In this document: one piece after another, positions 55,895 through 64,000 of the stretch
How the letters are laid out: each line of letters opens with the position of its first letter
Numbering within the stretch: position 1 is the first letter of the stretch
Source: an uncultured Bacteroidales bacterium
GTDB taxonomy: Bacteria; Bacteroidota; Bacteroidia; Bacteroidales; P3
Direction of reading: 5' to 3'
Length of the DNA stretch: 64,000 bases
NCBI GenBank assembly: GCA_900316965.1
Contig: ONEY01000001.1
Location: 1 to 64,000 of the forward strand
Program-made: the position numbers and the translations under genes
The notes under the pieces: generated by a model
Database searches by the model: none
What the model saw: the letters and a program-made list of their open reading frames with translations, nothing else
Told to the model about the DNA's origin: nothing

Positions 55895-56393
55895 TTATTG
55901 TCTGGAGAAGACGTCAGATTGTTTCACAAGCCTCACGGTGTGGCTATCACCGCTGGCGGTGACGACGGTGAGAAGATAGATGGCTTGCGGGCGGGCGTTG
56001 AGGTCTATGCTGTAGCGACTGTCGCCCTCGGCTGAAAGGCGTACCTGCTCGCGGCGACCCATCATGTCGGTAATGTAGGCGGCGGTGATGGTTTCATTAC
56101 ATTTATTTCGGAAGATGTGGATTGGAAAACAATTGCAAGTTGTCGAGACGGACGGTGTCGGCGTCGTTATGAAAAGTGTATCCGGTACAGCCTGTCGATA
56201 TGGTCTTTATATTGGCAACCTGAGTAAGCAGAAAATAGTCCTCGACTTCGGGGAACTCCTTCTCCGAAACATAATCGACATTGACTTTCAATGAATCGCC
56301 GACAATCCAGCAGCGCATTTCGTATCTGTTCTGTGCCGAAATATTAGTGGCGAAGACAATCATCGCCGCTCATAGCATCAAGGCCTTCTTCAT
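55895..56393 (-). pseudogene. Broken secreted protein with T9SS type A CTD (nonsense plus frameshift)
   Basis: The minus strand from ATG 56393 reads MKKALML, a TGA stop, then AAMIVFATNISAQNRYEM in the same frame: a signal peptide interrupted by one nonsense codon. The frame continues to a stop at 56103 just after LFSNP. Shifting by one base there, the sequence continues ETITAAYITDMMGRRE and onward to HTVRLVKQSDVFSRQ, a clear T9SS CTD ending at 55895. The original product would have been about 160 residues. Two independent lesions argue for a real pseudogene, though a sequencing error at either site is possible. Confidence 0.75.
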
Positions 56394-56424
56394 TGTTGCT
56401 TACCTTTTTTGTTCCATTTATATA

Positions 56425-58191
56425 TCACCTTATCAAAGTTACCGTGCCGATGCCGGTGCTGATAATGCCGTTGGGAAGATGAACTTCGTATTTATACACA
56501 TATGCAGCCTGCGGCTGTGGGATGCCATGAGCCGTGCCGTCCCAGGTGGCGTTAGGGTCGTTGGTTCTGAAAATCTGAAGACCAAAACGATTGAAAATAT
56601 ATAGTTCGTACTTTAGCGGCTCGAAATCCAGATAGCCACGAAAGAGGTTGTTGGTTTCCATGTCTGGAGTGAAGACATTGGGGAACCAGATATTGTACAT
56701 CGGCGGCTCCTCGACTGTCGGTATTGTGTCTTCGGGTATTATCGGAGGAACAGCATTGAAGGTGACTATCAGCGTCACCGTCGAATCGCATCCATATTGG
56801 TTAGTGAAATGGAAGATGTATTCGCCGCTGGCAATGATTGCGGTTCCATCGTACATAAAAGTGCTGCCAGTGTCGATGCTGATGTGCAGTGTCGATGAGT
56901 CTGTCGGACTGACAAACAGCTTCAGTATGTAGTGTCGCTGTGCATAGGCATCCACGCTGTCACGATGGTAAGTAAAGGTACCTGGCATCGTCGGCTGGGC
57001 TATGAATCCGTAGCCGGTGTATCTCTCACCAAGACAGATGGTGTCTCTTACAGTTACGGTGTCCCTATGGATAACGGTCTGCAGATGCAGCGTCACCGTC
57101 GAATCGCAACCATTGGCGGCAACGATGGTATATGAGTATATGCCGCTTTCTGTCAGCGTGGAGTCGAAAAAGAGAAGACTGTCACCGATGAAGATGGTAT
57201 CGTAGAGCACAGTGTCGCTTGTGGGCATGATGGTCAGCGTCAGCAGGTGAACATCGACAGTGCTGTCGTTCACCAAATCGGTATAATTGAAGGTGTAAGT
57301 GCCTGGAGTGTTTATCTGACTAACTGTTGGGGTAAAACCATGACCACTGTATGCCGTTCCGAGGCATATGGTGTCGGTGTAACGCAGTGTGTCGCGTGTG
57401 GTGATATTGGCAGGATAGATATGTATGTTGTCAATGAAGGTGGAGTTTCCTCCCGGGAATGAAACAGTAAGGGTGTCACATCTTTGGGTGCGGAATCCGA
57501 TGCGGTAGGGCGGCGAGACACCGTCGAACATTCCGAGCACATTAACATCGAAGTGTTGCCACTCATGGCCGTTAAGCGTGTAGGTAAGAGTCGAGAATGG
57601 GATGAAATCACGTCCGCAGGTGGGATTACAGGGCCAACTGGTGCGGTCTTCCCACCACCAAAGAGTAGTAGTGGTGTCAGGCACCGAGTCGGTCAATATG
57701 CCCACCTCTATTTCGAGCGCTATAAGTCCGACGTCCGGATTTGGACTATTTGTGTCTTGCGCGACAACGAAATCGAAGGTAACCCATGCAGGCAATTCGT
57801 AGAACCAAGGCGACGCCAACAGTGCCCCGCCGCACTTGTAGTCGTAGGTCGTATCCCAAAAACCGGGCGCAGGATGATAGTCATTCCAAGCGCCGGCATA
57901 GTCCATAGACACCATACTGTTGTTGATATAGCTGTAATTGCTGTAAGGCGCAAACAAAATGTGAGGCCTTCGAATCATACTTCCCGCCCAACCGCGAGTA
58001 CAGCCTTCCCAGCCACCGAAGAAATGATAGGCGGGATGATAATAATAAGTTGCATCGATTTGCCTAGTTGAGTCTTCAATGTAACTCTCAAAATTATCAT
58101 AGAAAGGCAGGGTGACGACGACCTGGCTGCGCAGACTGGCACAGCCAAACAACAATAGCAACAGCCATATATGTTTCCCCCTGCATAACAT
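56425..58191 (-). CDS. Secreted surface protein with T9SS type B (gliding-motility) CTD
   Basis: A 588-residue exported protein with a signal peptide (about 1-23). A jelly-roll-like N-terminal domain of about 230 residues contains TFIDNIHIYP. Two imperfect beta repeats each carry DTICLGxxYxGxGF and GCDSTVTL. The last 85 residues are a type B CTD (IWFPNVFTPDMETNN to IGTVTLIR). Type B cargo typically associates with PorP-like outer-membrane partners. Ligand unknown. It starts 73 nt after the reductase fusion gene and may belong to the same transcript. Confidence 0.83.
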   Translation of the reverse strand: MLCRGKHIWLLLLLFGCASLRSQVVVTLPFYDNFESYIEDSTRQIDATYYYHPAYHFFGGWEGCTRGWAGSMIRRPHILFAPYSNYSYINNSMVSMDYAGAWNDYHPAPGFWDTTYDYKCGGALLASPWFYELPAWVTFDFVVAQDTNSPNPDVGLIALEIEVGILTDSVPDTTTTLWWWEDRTSWPCNPTCGRDFIPFSTLTYTLNGHEWQHFDVNVLGMFDGVSPPYRIGFRTQRCDTLTVSFPGGNSTFIDNIHIYPANITTRDTLRYTDTICLGTAYSGHGFTPTVSQINTPGTYTFNYTDLVNDSTVDVHLLTLTIMPTSDTVLYDTIFIGDSLLFFDSTLTESGIYSYTIVAANGCDSTVTLHLQTVIHRDTVTVRDTICLGERYTGYGFIAQPTMPGTFTYHRDSVDAYAQRHYILKLFVSPTDSSTLHISIDTGSTFMYDGTAIIASGEYIFHFTNQYGCDSTVTLIVTFNAVPPIIPEDTIPTVEEPPMYNIWFPNVFTPDMETNNLFRGYLDFEPLKYELYIFNRFGLQIFRTNDPNATWDGTAHGIPQPQAAYVYKYEVHLPNGIISTGIGTVTLIR

Positions 58192-58264
58192 TTTAGTAAA
58201 GGTTCAAAGGGTTTGAAATATTTAAAAAGTTTAAGGGGCTTTTTCGCTTGAAAATCGGAAAGCT

Positions 58265-59236
58265 TTATTGTCGCACAATATCCTTCGCTTTCTTTGCCAG
58301 CTCGAAAAGGGCGACCGGCAGATGGCAATAGCCGTTAGGATTCTTGTCGAGATAGTCCTGATGATACTCATCAGCGGGATAGAAGTTGCGCAGCGGCTCA
58401 ACCTCGACTTGCAAAGGCAAACCATATTTCTTGGCTTCCGCCGCCATAACCTCATCGATGATGGCACGGTCGGCGCTATCAACATAATATATCCCTGTGC
58501 GGTAGCGCGTACCTTCATCCTCACCCTGCTTGTTGAGGCTAGTGGGGTCGATGGCTTTGAAGTACATCTCTATCAAGAAACGCAAACTGACCACCGACGA
58601 ATTGTATCGCAAATGCACCGTCTCGGCATACCCTGTCTGGTCGGTATACACCTCTTTATAAGTCGGATTGTCTGTGTTGCCATTGGCGAAGCCCACCTCT
58701 GTAAAAGTCACTCCCTCTATCAGCTTTAGATACTTCTCGGCGCCCCAAAAGCAACCGGCGGCAAGGTAAATCTCTCTTTCCGGACTTGGCAGGGCAGGCA
58801 GCAGAGCGGCAATCTTTTCTAACCATTCTGCGTCAACAGCATCGAAAGTGCTGAGCTCACGACTGTCGATATCGAGCACAGCACAGACGACATCGTTCTG
58901 AACAACAGGGACAACGATCTCGCTGCGACTCTCGCTGCTGCAAGCTATATGCCCGGGAAATTGCTCGACATCGGGGACAACCAGTGTGCGATGCTCTTTC
59001 CATGCTGTACCGCACACCCCTCGTCCATAACCTATATGCATACATGCCAACGGACCTTGAAAAGGACCTAGAACGAGTTCTTTGTCGACAACACGGTAAA
59101 AACCTGTCCACCAAAAGCCAAAACACTCATGAACCATTGCCGCCATGTTGGCCATGACGGCAATACTATCACTCTCACCCTCTGCAACACTTTTTATCTG
59201 TGTATATAGTTGTCTGTATTTTTCCTCTTTTACCAT
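58265..59236 (-). CDS. Free-methionine-R-sulfoxide reductase / MsrA fusion
   Basis: A 323-residue cytosolic protein. Residues 1-150 are a GAF-domain fRMsr with Cys65, Cys75 and Cys99; the spacings of 10 and 24 equal those of the active Cys set in characterised fRMsr enzymes, within GPLACMHIGYGRGVCG and FPGHIACSSESRSEIVVP. Residues 154-323 are MsrA, with the nucleophile Cys162 in AAGCFWGAEKYL and the NPNGYCHLP motif near the end. The protein should reduce free Met-R-O and Met-S-O in proteins or free form. It starts 3 nt after the stop of the anti-sigma-like gene, so the two are translationally coupled. MsrB is absent here. Confidence 0.9.
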   Translation of the reverse strand: MVKEEKYRQLYTQIKSVAEGESDSIAVMANMAAMVHECFGFWWTGFYRVVDKELVLGPFQGPLACMHIGYGRGVCGTAWKEHRTLVVPDVEQFPGHIACSSESRSEIVVPVVQNDVVCAVLDIDSRELSTFDAVDAEWLEKIAALLPALPSPEREIYLAAGCFWGAEKYLKLIEGVTFTEVGFANGNTDNPTYKEVYTDQTGYAETVHLRYNSSVVSLRFLIEMYFKAIDPTSLNKQGEDEGTRYRTGIYYVDSADRAIIDEVMAAEAKKYGLPLQVEVEPLRNFYPADEYHQDYLDKNPNGYCHLPVALFELAKKAKDIVRQ

Positions 59237-59239
59237 TGT

Positions 59240-60100
59240 CTATCTTTTTATAACAAGTACGCCACGACGACTATAGTTAATATCACTTATGCGTATGACA
59301 TAGAAATAATTGCCTTCGGGAAGATCAGCGCCACAAAACTCACCATGATAGTCGTTGGAGGAGTATATCCGCTGACTCTTTGCCGTGAATATCTGAACAA
59401 CGACATGAGAATACTGCTCTAAATCGGGTATACGCCAGCAGTCGTTGAAGCCGTCTCCGTTAGGGGTGATAACATTGGGAATGTTTATAACCTTCTCCTT
59501 AGGTGTCACCTTTGGCTCTGGCGCTCCATTCTCTTTGACAGTTTTTTCACTCTCCAGGGCAACTTCGGGAGTCTTCACCCTTTTCTCAACTTTGGTGTCG
59601 ACTAATACCTTCTGCTCGTCAACCTCACGCGGTTTGGGCGCCGTGACTTGGGGTTTGTCTGCCACAGAGGCCACATTGCTTTGCGCCACCACCTGAGGTT
59701 CCGCCTCTTTCGCCTCTATCACATTGTCGGTCTTGACAACCTCAGGAGCGGTTTCGTTCTTGACCTTTACAGCCTTTGTCTCGTTCTTAGACGCCACTAC
59801 TGTTGGCACTTTCTCATCATTTGCCAACTCTTCGACAACCATATCCTCATATTCAATGGTATTCTTAGCGACTGCAGCCGAGTTATCCTCAATTTTACCT
59901 CCACGAGACATGGCAAAGGCCGTTGCAACAACTACGGCTGCAACAACTGTGGCAGAAATCCATCTGCGTCGCATCTTCGCCGCTCTGCTGGCGGCAAGAC
60001 GACTCTCTATGTCGCTCCACACACCTTCGGGAGCCTTCTGCTCGGCATCCTTCAGCGTTTCTCTCATCAATTTTTCTAACTCTTCCATGTTATTCTCCAT
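59240..60100 (-). CDS. Transmembrane anti-sigma-like protein with T9SS type B CTD-like domain
   Basis: A 286-residue protein without a signal peptide. Residues 1-40 are a cytoplasmic helical segment with the APEGVWSDIESRL motif, found in Bacteroidota proteins encoded next to ECF sigma factors. One transmembrane helix lies at about 46-64 (WISATVVAAVVVATAF). Next comes a Val/Lys/Glu-rich linker of about 135 residues, then a C-terminal domain of 80 residues (NIPNVITPNGDGFNDCWRI to RRGVLVIKR) typical of gliding-motility-associated type B CTDs. It has no HxxxCxxC zinc site. The upstream gene is an ECF sigma factor (75-nt gap) and the downstream gene is the reductase fusion (3-nt gap). It probably holds the sigma factor and senses something at the envelope. 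Confidence 0.8.
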   Translation of the reverse strand: MENNMEELEKLMRETLKDAEQKAPEGVWSDIESRLAASRAAKMRRRWISATVVAAVVVATAFAMSRGGKIEDNSAAVAKNTIEYEDMVVEELANDEKVPTVVASKNETKAVKVKNETAPEVVKTDNVIEAKEAEPQVVAQSNVASVADKPQVTAPKPREVDEQKVLVDTKVEKRVKTPEVALESEKTVKENGAPEPKVTPKEKVINIPNVITPNGDGFNDCWRIPDLEQYSHVVVQIFTAKSQRIYSSNDYHGEFCGADLPEGNYFYVIRISDINYSRRGVLVIKR

Positions 60101-60175
60101 AAATCGTATTTTTCGTTATCCTTCTTAGTATTTTTATCGGTTTAGCGATGTTCATCTTTTATCGACCAGCGAATA

Positions 60176-60724
60176 TCACAAATATCTATTGCCCAATCTG
60201 TTTTTCAATATTTCACCGAGGACCTGCTTTATCTTGTAGTATCGCGACTTAAGCGTGGATTGAGGGCTGTCAAAAAGGCGCGAAGCTTCTGGAAAAGAGT
60301 AGCCCTCTACGGCAATAACGTTAAACAACAAACGGTCGTCGTCATCAAGACTTCTCAACGCCACCACCAAAGCCTCTCGAATGTCTATCTGCCCCTCTAT
60401 GTCCACGCGCTCCTCTTTCTGGTCAACATCAATTTCATCAACATATGATGTGGACACCATTTCCTGCTTGTGAAATAACGCAGCGGCTTTGCGCACAAAA
60501 ATTGTGTGCATCCATCCCTCAAAAGAGCCTTCACCTCGATATTTATTTATGTTGTTGAACACCTCCAAAAAGCCATCAATGAGGATCTCTTTGGCAGTAA
60601 AATCATCTTTGGAATAGCGACGGCTCAAGGCATAGAAACGAGGACTATAACGTTCGTATAGCTCCCTTTGCATGGCTTGGTCGCCCTTCTTGCACCCTTC
60701 TATTACTGTGTCTAGAGATTTCAT
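60176..60724 (-). CDS. ECF-type sigma-70 family RNA polymerase sigma factor
   Basis: A 182-residue sigma factor. Region 2 holds LYERYSPRFYALSRRYSKDD and FLEVFNNINKYRGEGSFEGWMHTIFVRKA. Region 4 holds ALRSLDDDDRLLFNVIAVEGYSFPEASRLF and SPQSTLKSRYYKIKQVL. It would direct RNA polymerase to a small stress regulon. ATG 60724 gives the usual short N-terminus; an in-frame ATG at 60754 is possible. It begins 20-50 nt after the M1 aminopeptidase gene and precedes the anti-sigma-like gene. Confidence 0.93.
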   Translation of the reverse strand: MKSLDTVIEGCKKGDQAMQRELYERYSPRFYALSRRYSKDDFTAKEILIDGFLEVFNNINKYRGEGSFEGWMHTIFVRKAAALFHKQEMVSTSYVDEIDVDQKEERVDIEGQIDIREALVVALRSLDDDDRLLFNVIAVEGYSFPEASRLFDSPQSTLKSRYYKIKQVLGEILKNRLGNRYL

Positions 60725-60773
60725 TACACTCCTAAAAGTGTGCGTAAATGACAAAAAAGACGAAAAATAAGTG

Positions 60774-63119
60774 TTAATTTTTCTTAAAGTTTATTTTCGT
60801 CGAGCTCTTCTCACCATTGGCGACATTTCTAATGTTGACAACATAAACGCCTGTGGGGAGGTCAAGCAATAACTGTTCGCCGCTGGCGACAAGACGCGAT
60901 TTTATCACTTTGCGTCCGGCGGCATCGACGATGTCAACATCCAAAAGCTCGCCGGCTCTGTCGGTGACTATGGTGATGCTGCCCGACGTGGGGTTGGGAT
61001 AGACTTTAACGGCTTTGCCGCTCACGTGGATGGGTTCGTTGACGCCCACATAGCTGGTGTCTATCATGGCCAAAGTGTACTCACCCGGCTTAAGGCTATT
61101 GTAGACAAAATAGCCCTCGCTTGAACTACCCGTTGTCAACGACGACACTTCCCTCCACTCCTGTCCGGCATGCTCTCGGTACACCAATCGCACCAAGCCA
61201 AACTCGGACGAGGATTGTATGAAATCTTTGTCCATAGAGGTGTATCCTATGGCGGAATAGTGGAAACGCCCCGACAACTTGGAGTTTTCTGAGGCTATGG
61301 TGCTCACCGTCCAAAAGCGGTTGGCGAAACGCTTGTAGTTGCCATTGCCTGTGCTGTCGGGCCGCGACCAATGGTGGACAACATACATCCATACGCTGTC
61401 GGCGTCGCCGAGCGAATTGACATTGACGGCGAAATGCACGTCATCCATATTGATTCTACCCCTCTCGCGCGTTGTCTGCTCGCTGCCTAACGACGCCAGG
61501 GAGAGCCTGTCGTCATAATTCACCATGGCATAGAGAGGCGTGAAGGGCAGTACGTATGTTGCCGTGCCTGTCTCTCCGTCGAAACACATCAGCCGACTGG
61601 TCTTGGCTCCGGTGGGCGAGACAAAAGTCACCAAGACCTTGTTGCCTCTCGCCATAGTTTCGGTGCCATAACTTTTTTGACGCAACACAATGGTTGTATT
61701 CTGCCCCTCGCTGTGCAAGGAGTCGACGACATAGTCGATAAAACCGGCATTGAAGACGTGGAAGTCGAAGAAGTCGGTAAGGTCGACGCCGCTGTACAAG
61801 GAAAGGCTGTCGCGCAACTGCCACGAGTCAATGTTGCCGAAGGCACATCTCTCGAACAAAGTGCGCAAGGAGGCATAGAACAGCGAGTCGCCGAGGTAAC
61901 CTCTGAGCGAGTGCCACACGGTGGCACCTTTTTTGTAAACCGTAGAGCCGTAAGTGTATCGTGGCAGCTGACCATACAAAGGCTTGAAGCCATCGTCTCT
62001 GAAATGAGTGTTGGACAAGACGGAGAAAAGGTTCTCGCGGGCGTAATATCTGTATCTCTCAGGATTGCTGTCGGCATAAAGAGCCTCGATGGCGACCTCC
62101 TCACAGAAAGAGGCTCCGCCTTCATTAATCCACATGTCGTTGCTGCTGGCGCACGTCACCAGATTGCCAAACCATGAGTGGGCAAACTCGTGCGACATGG
62201 TGGCCAGACAAGCCTCGTCCTGCGACGCCATACAATTGGTGGTGAAGGCTATGTTGCCAACATGCTCCATAGAGCCCTTGGGGGTGGAGACATAGCCTAC
62301 CCTGTCCCACAAGTATGGCCCAAAGCGACGCTCGAAGGCGGGGATGACCTTGCTCATGTGATTGTATACGTTCCAGACACTCGTACTGTCGTGGCTCAAG
62401 AAGCCAAGGATGGCGGAATAGACGGCATTCTCGCCTTGGTAGCTCCTCTTGATTACATGGAATGGCGCCACGGCGACGCCGACAAGATAGGTGGGCGTCG
62501 GCCTCGACAGCTCCCAATTCCAAGTGCTGCTGCCGTCGGCATGGTACTCAACGGTGTCTAAAAGACCGCTGCACAAGGCTTTCCACCCCGAAAGGGCTGT
62601 GATGTGGAAACTGTAGGTCGCCTTGTCGGTGAAATTGTCGCGGCACGGGAACCATGCCTTGCCAACATTGTGCGGATACTCGTACAATGCTATACCTAAA
62701 TTATAATATATGTTATCGTCAAAATAAAAGCCGCCCCAGCCTTCCACCATAACGCTGCCGCCTTTGCTGTAATATACCGCGACAGCGACGGTGTCGCCGG
62801 CATGGGCGTTGCAGGGTATTCTTAACATCCGCTGGGAGGGATTGAAGGAGAATGGCGTAGCCACACCGTCGACAAGCACAGAGTCGACATCGGAGGGACA
62901 CAACTCCAATCCAATAGTGTCGACATTGGTGACAATTCGCAATGTCACGGTTGTCCACCCTTCCATGCGGTGGTAGGCCTTATTGCCAATGTCCAAATGC
63001 AAATCGTAATGAATGGCATCGACGCTATCTGTTGTCTTTGCTCTGACTTGCGACTTAGCCTCGAAGGAAGCCATGAAGGAAAAAAACAGGGTCGCTATTA
63101 AAAAGAGTTTGAATTTCAT
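60774..63119 (-). CDS. Secreted M1 family aminopeptidase with T9SS type A CTD
   Basis: A 781-residue exported zinc aminopeptidase with a signal peptide (about 1-24). The exopeptidase motif is KGSMEHVGN in place of GAMEN, a variant common in Bacteroidota M1 enzymes. The zinc site is HEFAHSWFGNLVTC, with the third ligand in INEGGASFCEE and the catalytic Tyr region YGSTVYKKGATVW. The C-terminal 80 residues are a T9SS CTD (VKVYPNPTSGSITIV to STKINFKKN). It would remove N-terminal residues from peptides at the cell surface. It is the first gene of the minus-strand series that continues into the sigma factor gene. Confidence 0.93.
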   Translation of the reverse strand: MKFKLFLIATLFFSFMASFEAKSQVRAKTTDSVDAIHYDLHLDIGNKAYHRMEGWTTVTLRIVTNVDTIGLELCPSDVDSVLVDGVATPFSFNPSQRMLRIPCNAHAGDTVAVAVYYSKGGSVMVEGWGGFYFDDNIYYNLGIALYEYPHNVGKAWFPCRDNFTDKATYSFHITALSGWKALCSGLLDTVEYHADGSSTWNWELSRPTPTYLVGVAVAPFHVIKRSYQGENAVYSAILGFLSHDSTSVWNVYNHMSKVIPAFERRFGPYLWDRVGYVSTPKGSMEHVGNIAFTTNCMASQDEACLATMSHEFAHSWFGNLVTCASSNDMWINEGGASFCEEVAIEALYADSNPERYRYYARENLFSVLSNTHFRDDGFKPLYGQLPRYTYGSTVYKKGATVWHSLRGYLGDSLFYASLRTLFERCAFGNIDSWQLRDSLSLYSGVDLTDFFDFHVFNAGFIDYVVDSLHSEGQNTTIVLRQKSYGTETMARGNKVLVTFVSPTGAKTSRLMCFDGETGTATYVLPFTPLYAMVNYDDRLSLASLGSEQTTRERGRINMDDVHFAVNVNSLGDADSVWMYVVHHWSRPDSTGNGNYKRFANRFWTVSTIASENSKLSGRFHYSAIGYTSMDKDFIQSSSEFGLVRLVYREHAGQEWREVSSLTTGSSSEGYFVYNSLKPGEYTLAMIDTSYVGVNEPIHVSGKAVKVYPNPTSGSITIVTDRAGELLDVDIVDAAGRKVIKSRLVASGEQLLLDLPTGVYVVNIRNVANGEKSSTKINFKKN

Positions 63120-63154
63120 AACAATATATTCTTTGTATTTTTTTTTACAAAATG

Positions 63155-63162
63155 CAAATATA
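63155..63162 (-). promoter_or_regulatory. -7 element for the M1 aminopeptidase operon
   Basis: Minus-strand TATATTTG matches TAnnTTTG and lies 35 nt before the ATG. No clear TTTG is seen 19-21 nt upstream. Confidence 0.5.
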
Positions 63163-63215
63163 CGAAAAAAGATATCATTACGTTACTTTATCTGTAAAAA
63201 GAGACAACAACAAGC

Positions 63216-64000
63216 ATGAAAAGAATTGTAACACTTATAGCAATGGCAGCAATGGCGCTCACGTTGGCATCGTGCAAGAAAGACGGCGTCTACAAGCCTG
63301 AATACCGAATCAGCACGATATACGAATACTCTTCGGTTGAGTATCAACGTTATGTTGACAGCTCGCACCTTTGGCACACCTACCACGTCGACTCGGTGGG
63401 TTCTCACATAGTAGAACGCTGGAATTGGAAGGACAAAAACCTTGACCATATCGACTACTATGCCAACGGTCGCGTCGACTACACCATAGACATGGTGTAC
63501 GACGGCAAACGCCTGGCCAGAGTGAACAACAGCAAGGATAAAACTTACGCCTTGATGGAATATGACGGACGTCGACTGGACAAAATGACTTTCTACGACA
63601 AGAACGGCAACGCCCTAAAGAGCTATACTTTCCATCACGACGACCACATTTTTAGCAGTATCGACGTCGAAGTCGTCGACAAAAAAAGTGGCGCGGAAGT
63701 TAGCGACGCACTAGAAACCTTTGTGCTGAACATCTTTGGCGACGATAGCAAAGCGTTGTTGCGCGCCGCCAAGAACGGCAAAGGCTCCAATTACACCATA
63801 ACCCTTAAATGGAAAGACGACAACGTGGTAAGTGTAAGGCACGAAAATATTCAGAGGGATTTCAAGTACGACAGCAAAAAGAATCCCATGAAAGGCCTGC
63901 TTCTTTCCCTTGTTATGCCTGGCGAGAATGAGGCGGCAACATTCGGCAACGCCAACAATGTCACCACGGCCATCCTGTTCAGGGACGGCAACGAAGAATC
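63216..64000 (+). CDS. Lipoprotein of unknown function, cut by the window edge
   Basis: An open frame starts at ATG 63216 and runs past the right edge without a stop (261 codons seen). It begins MKRIVTLIAMAAMALTLASC, a lipoprotein signal with Cys20. The mature part is beta-rich with repeated short units ending in Tyr-Asp or Tyr-x-Asn (YYANGRVDYT, VYDGKRLARV, EYDGRRLDKMTFYDKNGN), like YD/RHS-type or toast-rack repeats of Bacteroidota surface lipoproteins. No enzyme motif is seen. It diverges from the M1 gene. Confidence 0.8.
   Translation, partial: MKRIVTLIAMAAMALTLASCKKDGVYKPEYRISTIYEYSSVEYQRYVDSSHLWHTYHVDSVGSHIVERWNWKDKNLDHIDYYANGRVDYTIDMVYDGKRLARVNNSKDKTYALMEYDGRRLDKMTFYDKNGNALKSYTFHHDDHIFSSIDVEVVDKKSGAEVSDALETFVLNIFGDDSKALLRAAKNGKGSNYTITLKWKDDNVVSVRHENIQRDFKYDSKKNPMKGLLLSLVMPGENEAATFGNANNVTTAILFRDGNEE

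Noticed and set aside
56103..56363. An 86-codon stand-alone gene on the minus strand
   Set aside because: It is the middle part of the broken CTD protein; the true start lies upstream of a nonsense codon and the CTD follows in another frame.
1..64000. CRISPR array, insertion sequence or prophage
   Set aside because: No regularly spaced repeats, transposase, integrase or structural phage gene was found.

Overview
The window comes from a member of the Bacteroidota, most likely the order Bacteroidales. The evidence is a SprA/Sov translocon and a PorZ homologue of the type IX secretion system (T9SS), several proteins with type A or type B T9SS C-terminal domains (CTDs), Bacteroidota-type promoters (TTTG, 19-nt spacer, TAnnTTTG) and A-rich leaders instead of Shine-Dalgarno sites. 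Genus cannot be judged from sequence alone. The DNA looks chromosomal: housekeeping genes throughout and no insertion sequence, phage, integrase or CRISPR array seen.

Region by region. 1-5.9 kb: Vsr mismatch endonuclease, tRNA-His, TrpS, a coiled-coil lipoprotein, an M3 peptidase and a YqiA-like hydrolase. 5.9-10.5 kb: a GT-C-like membrane protein and a two-domain M16 peptidase. 10.9-17.4 kb: a plus-strand run of Pro/Glu-rich protein, gmk, mreC, mreD, porZ and recO. 17.5-24.2 kb: two tandem paralogous subtilisin-like proteases ending in outer-membrane-barrel-like sequence, then a large membrane protein. 24.4-29.6 kb: an isolated urocanate hydratase, an M64 metallopeptidase and a beta-helix lipoprotein. 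29.7-37.6 kb: ruvA and the giant sprA. 37.7-37.9 kb: a candidate structured RNA behind a consensus promoter. 37.9-41.7 kb (minus): GT2 glycosyltransferase, T9SS-exported M14 carboxypeptidase, GtrA protein and a small secreted protein. 41.8-42.9 kb: a CoA-transferase subunit A and 3-aminobutyryl-CoA ammonia-lyase pair (amino-acid fermentation). 43-51.4 kb: MntP-like protein, ksgA, O-antigen ligase-like protein, TPR protein, SIMPL protein, phosphohexomutase and lipid kinase. 51.6-54.4 kb: a Cys/His-rich secreted peptide, lepA and a membrane-anchored protein. 54.4-58.2 kb (minus): a TlpA-like thioredoxin protein between two decayed T9SS CTD sequences, then a type B CTD surface protein. 58.2-63.1 kb (minus): M1 aminopeptidase with CTD, ECF sigma factor, a transmembrane anti-sigma-like protein carrying a type B CTD-like domain, and a free-methionine-R-sulfoxide reductase/MsrA fusion. 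A lipoprotein gene runs off the right edge.

The genes describe a peptide- and amino-acid-using cell with heavy investment in secreted peptidases (M1, M14, M16, M64, S8), T9SS export and surface polysaccharide. The strongest novelty candidate is the 58.2-60.8 kb module. There a sigma factor, a membrane protein with a T9SS-type C-terminal domain on its outer side, and a two-domain methionine sulfoxide reductase lie in one tight operon. This suggests a regulator that links export or envelope state to oxidised-methionine repair. Other points of interest are the unassigned RNA at 37.75 kb, the protease-barrel tandem pair, the orphan lyase/CoA-transferase pair and the doubly broken CTD gene.
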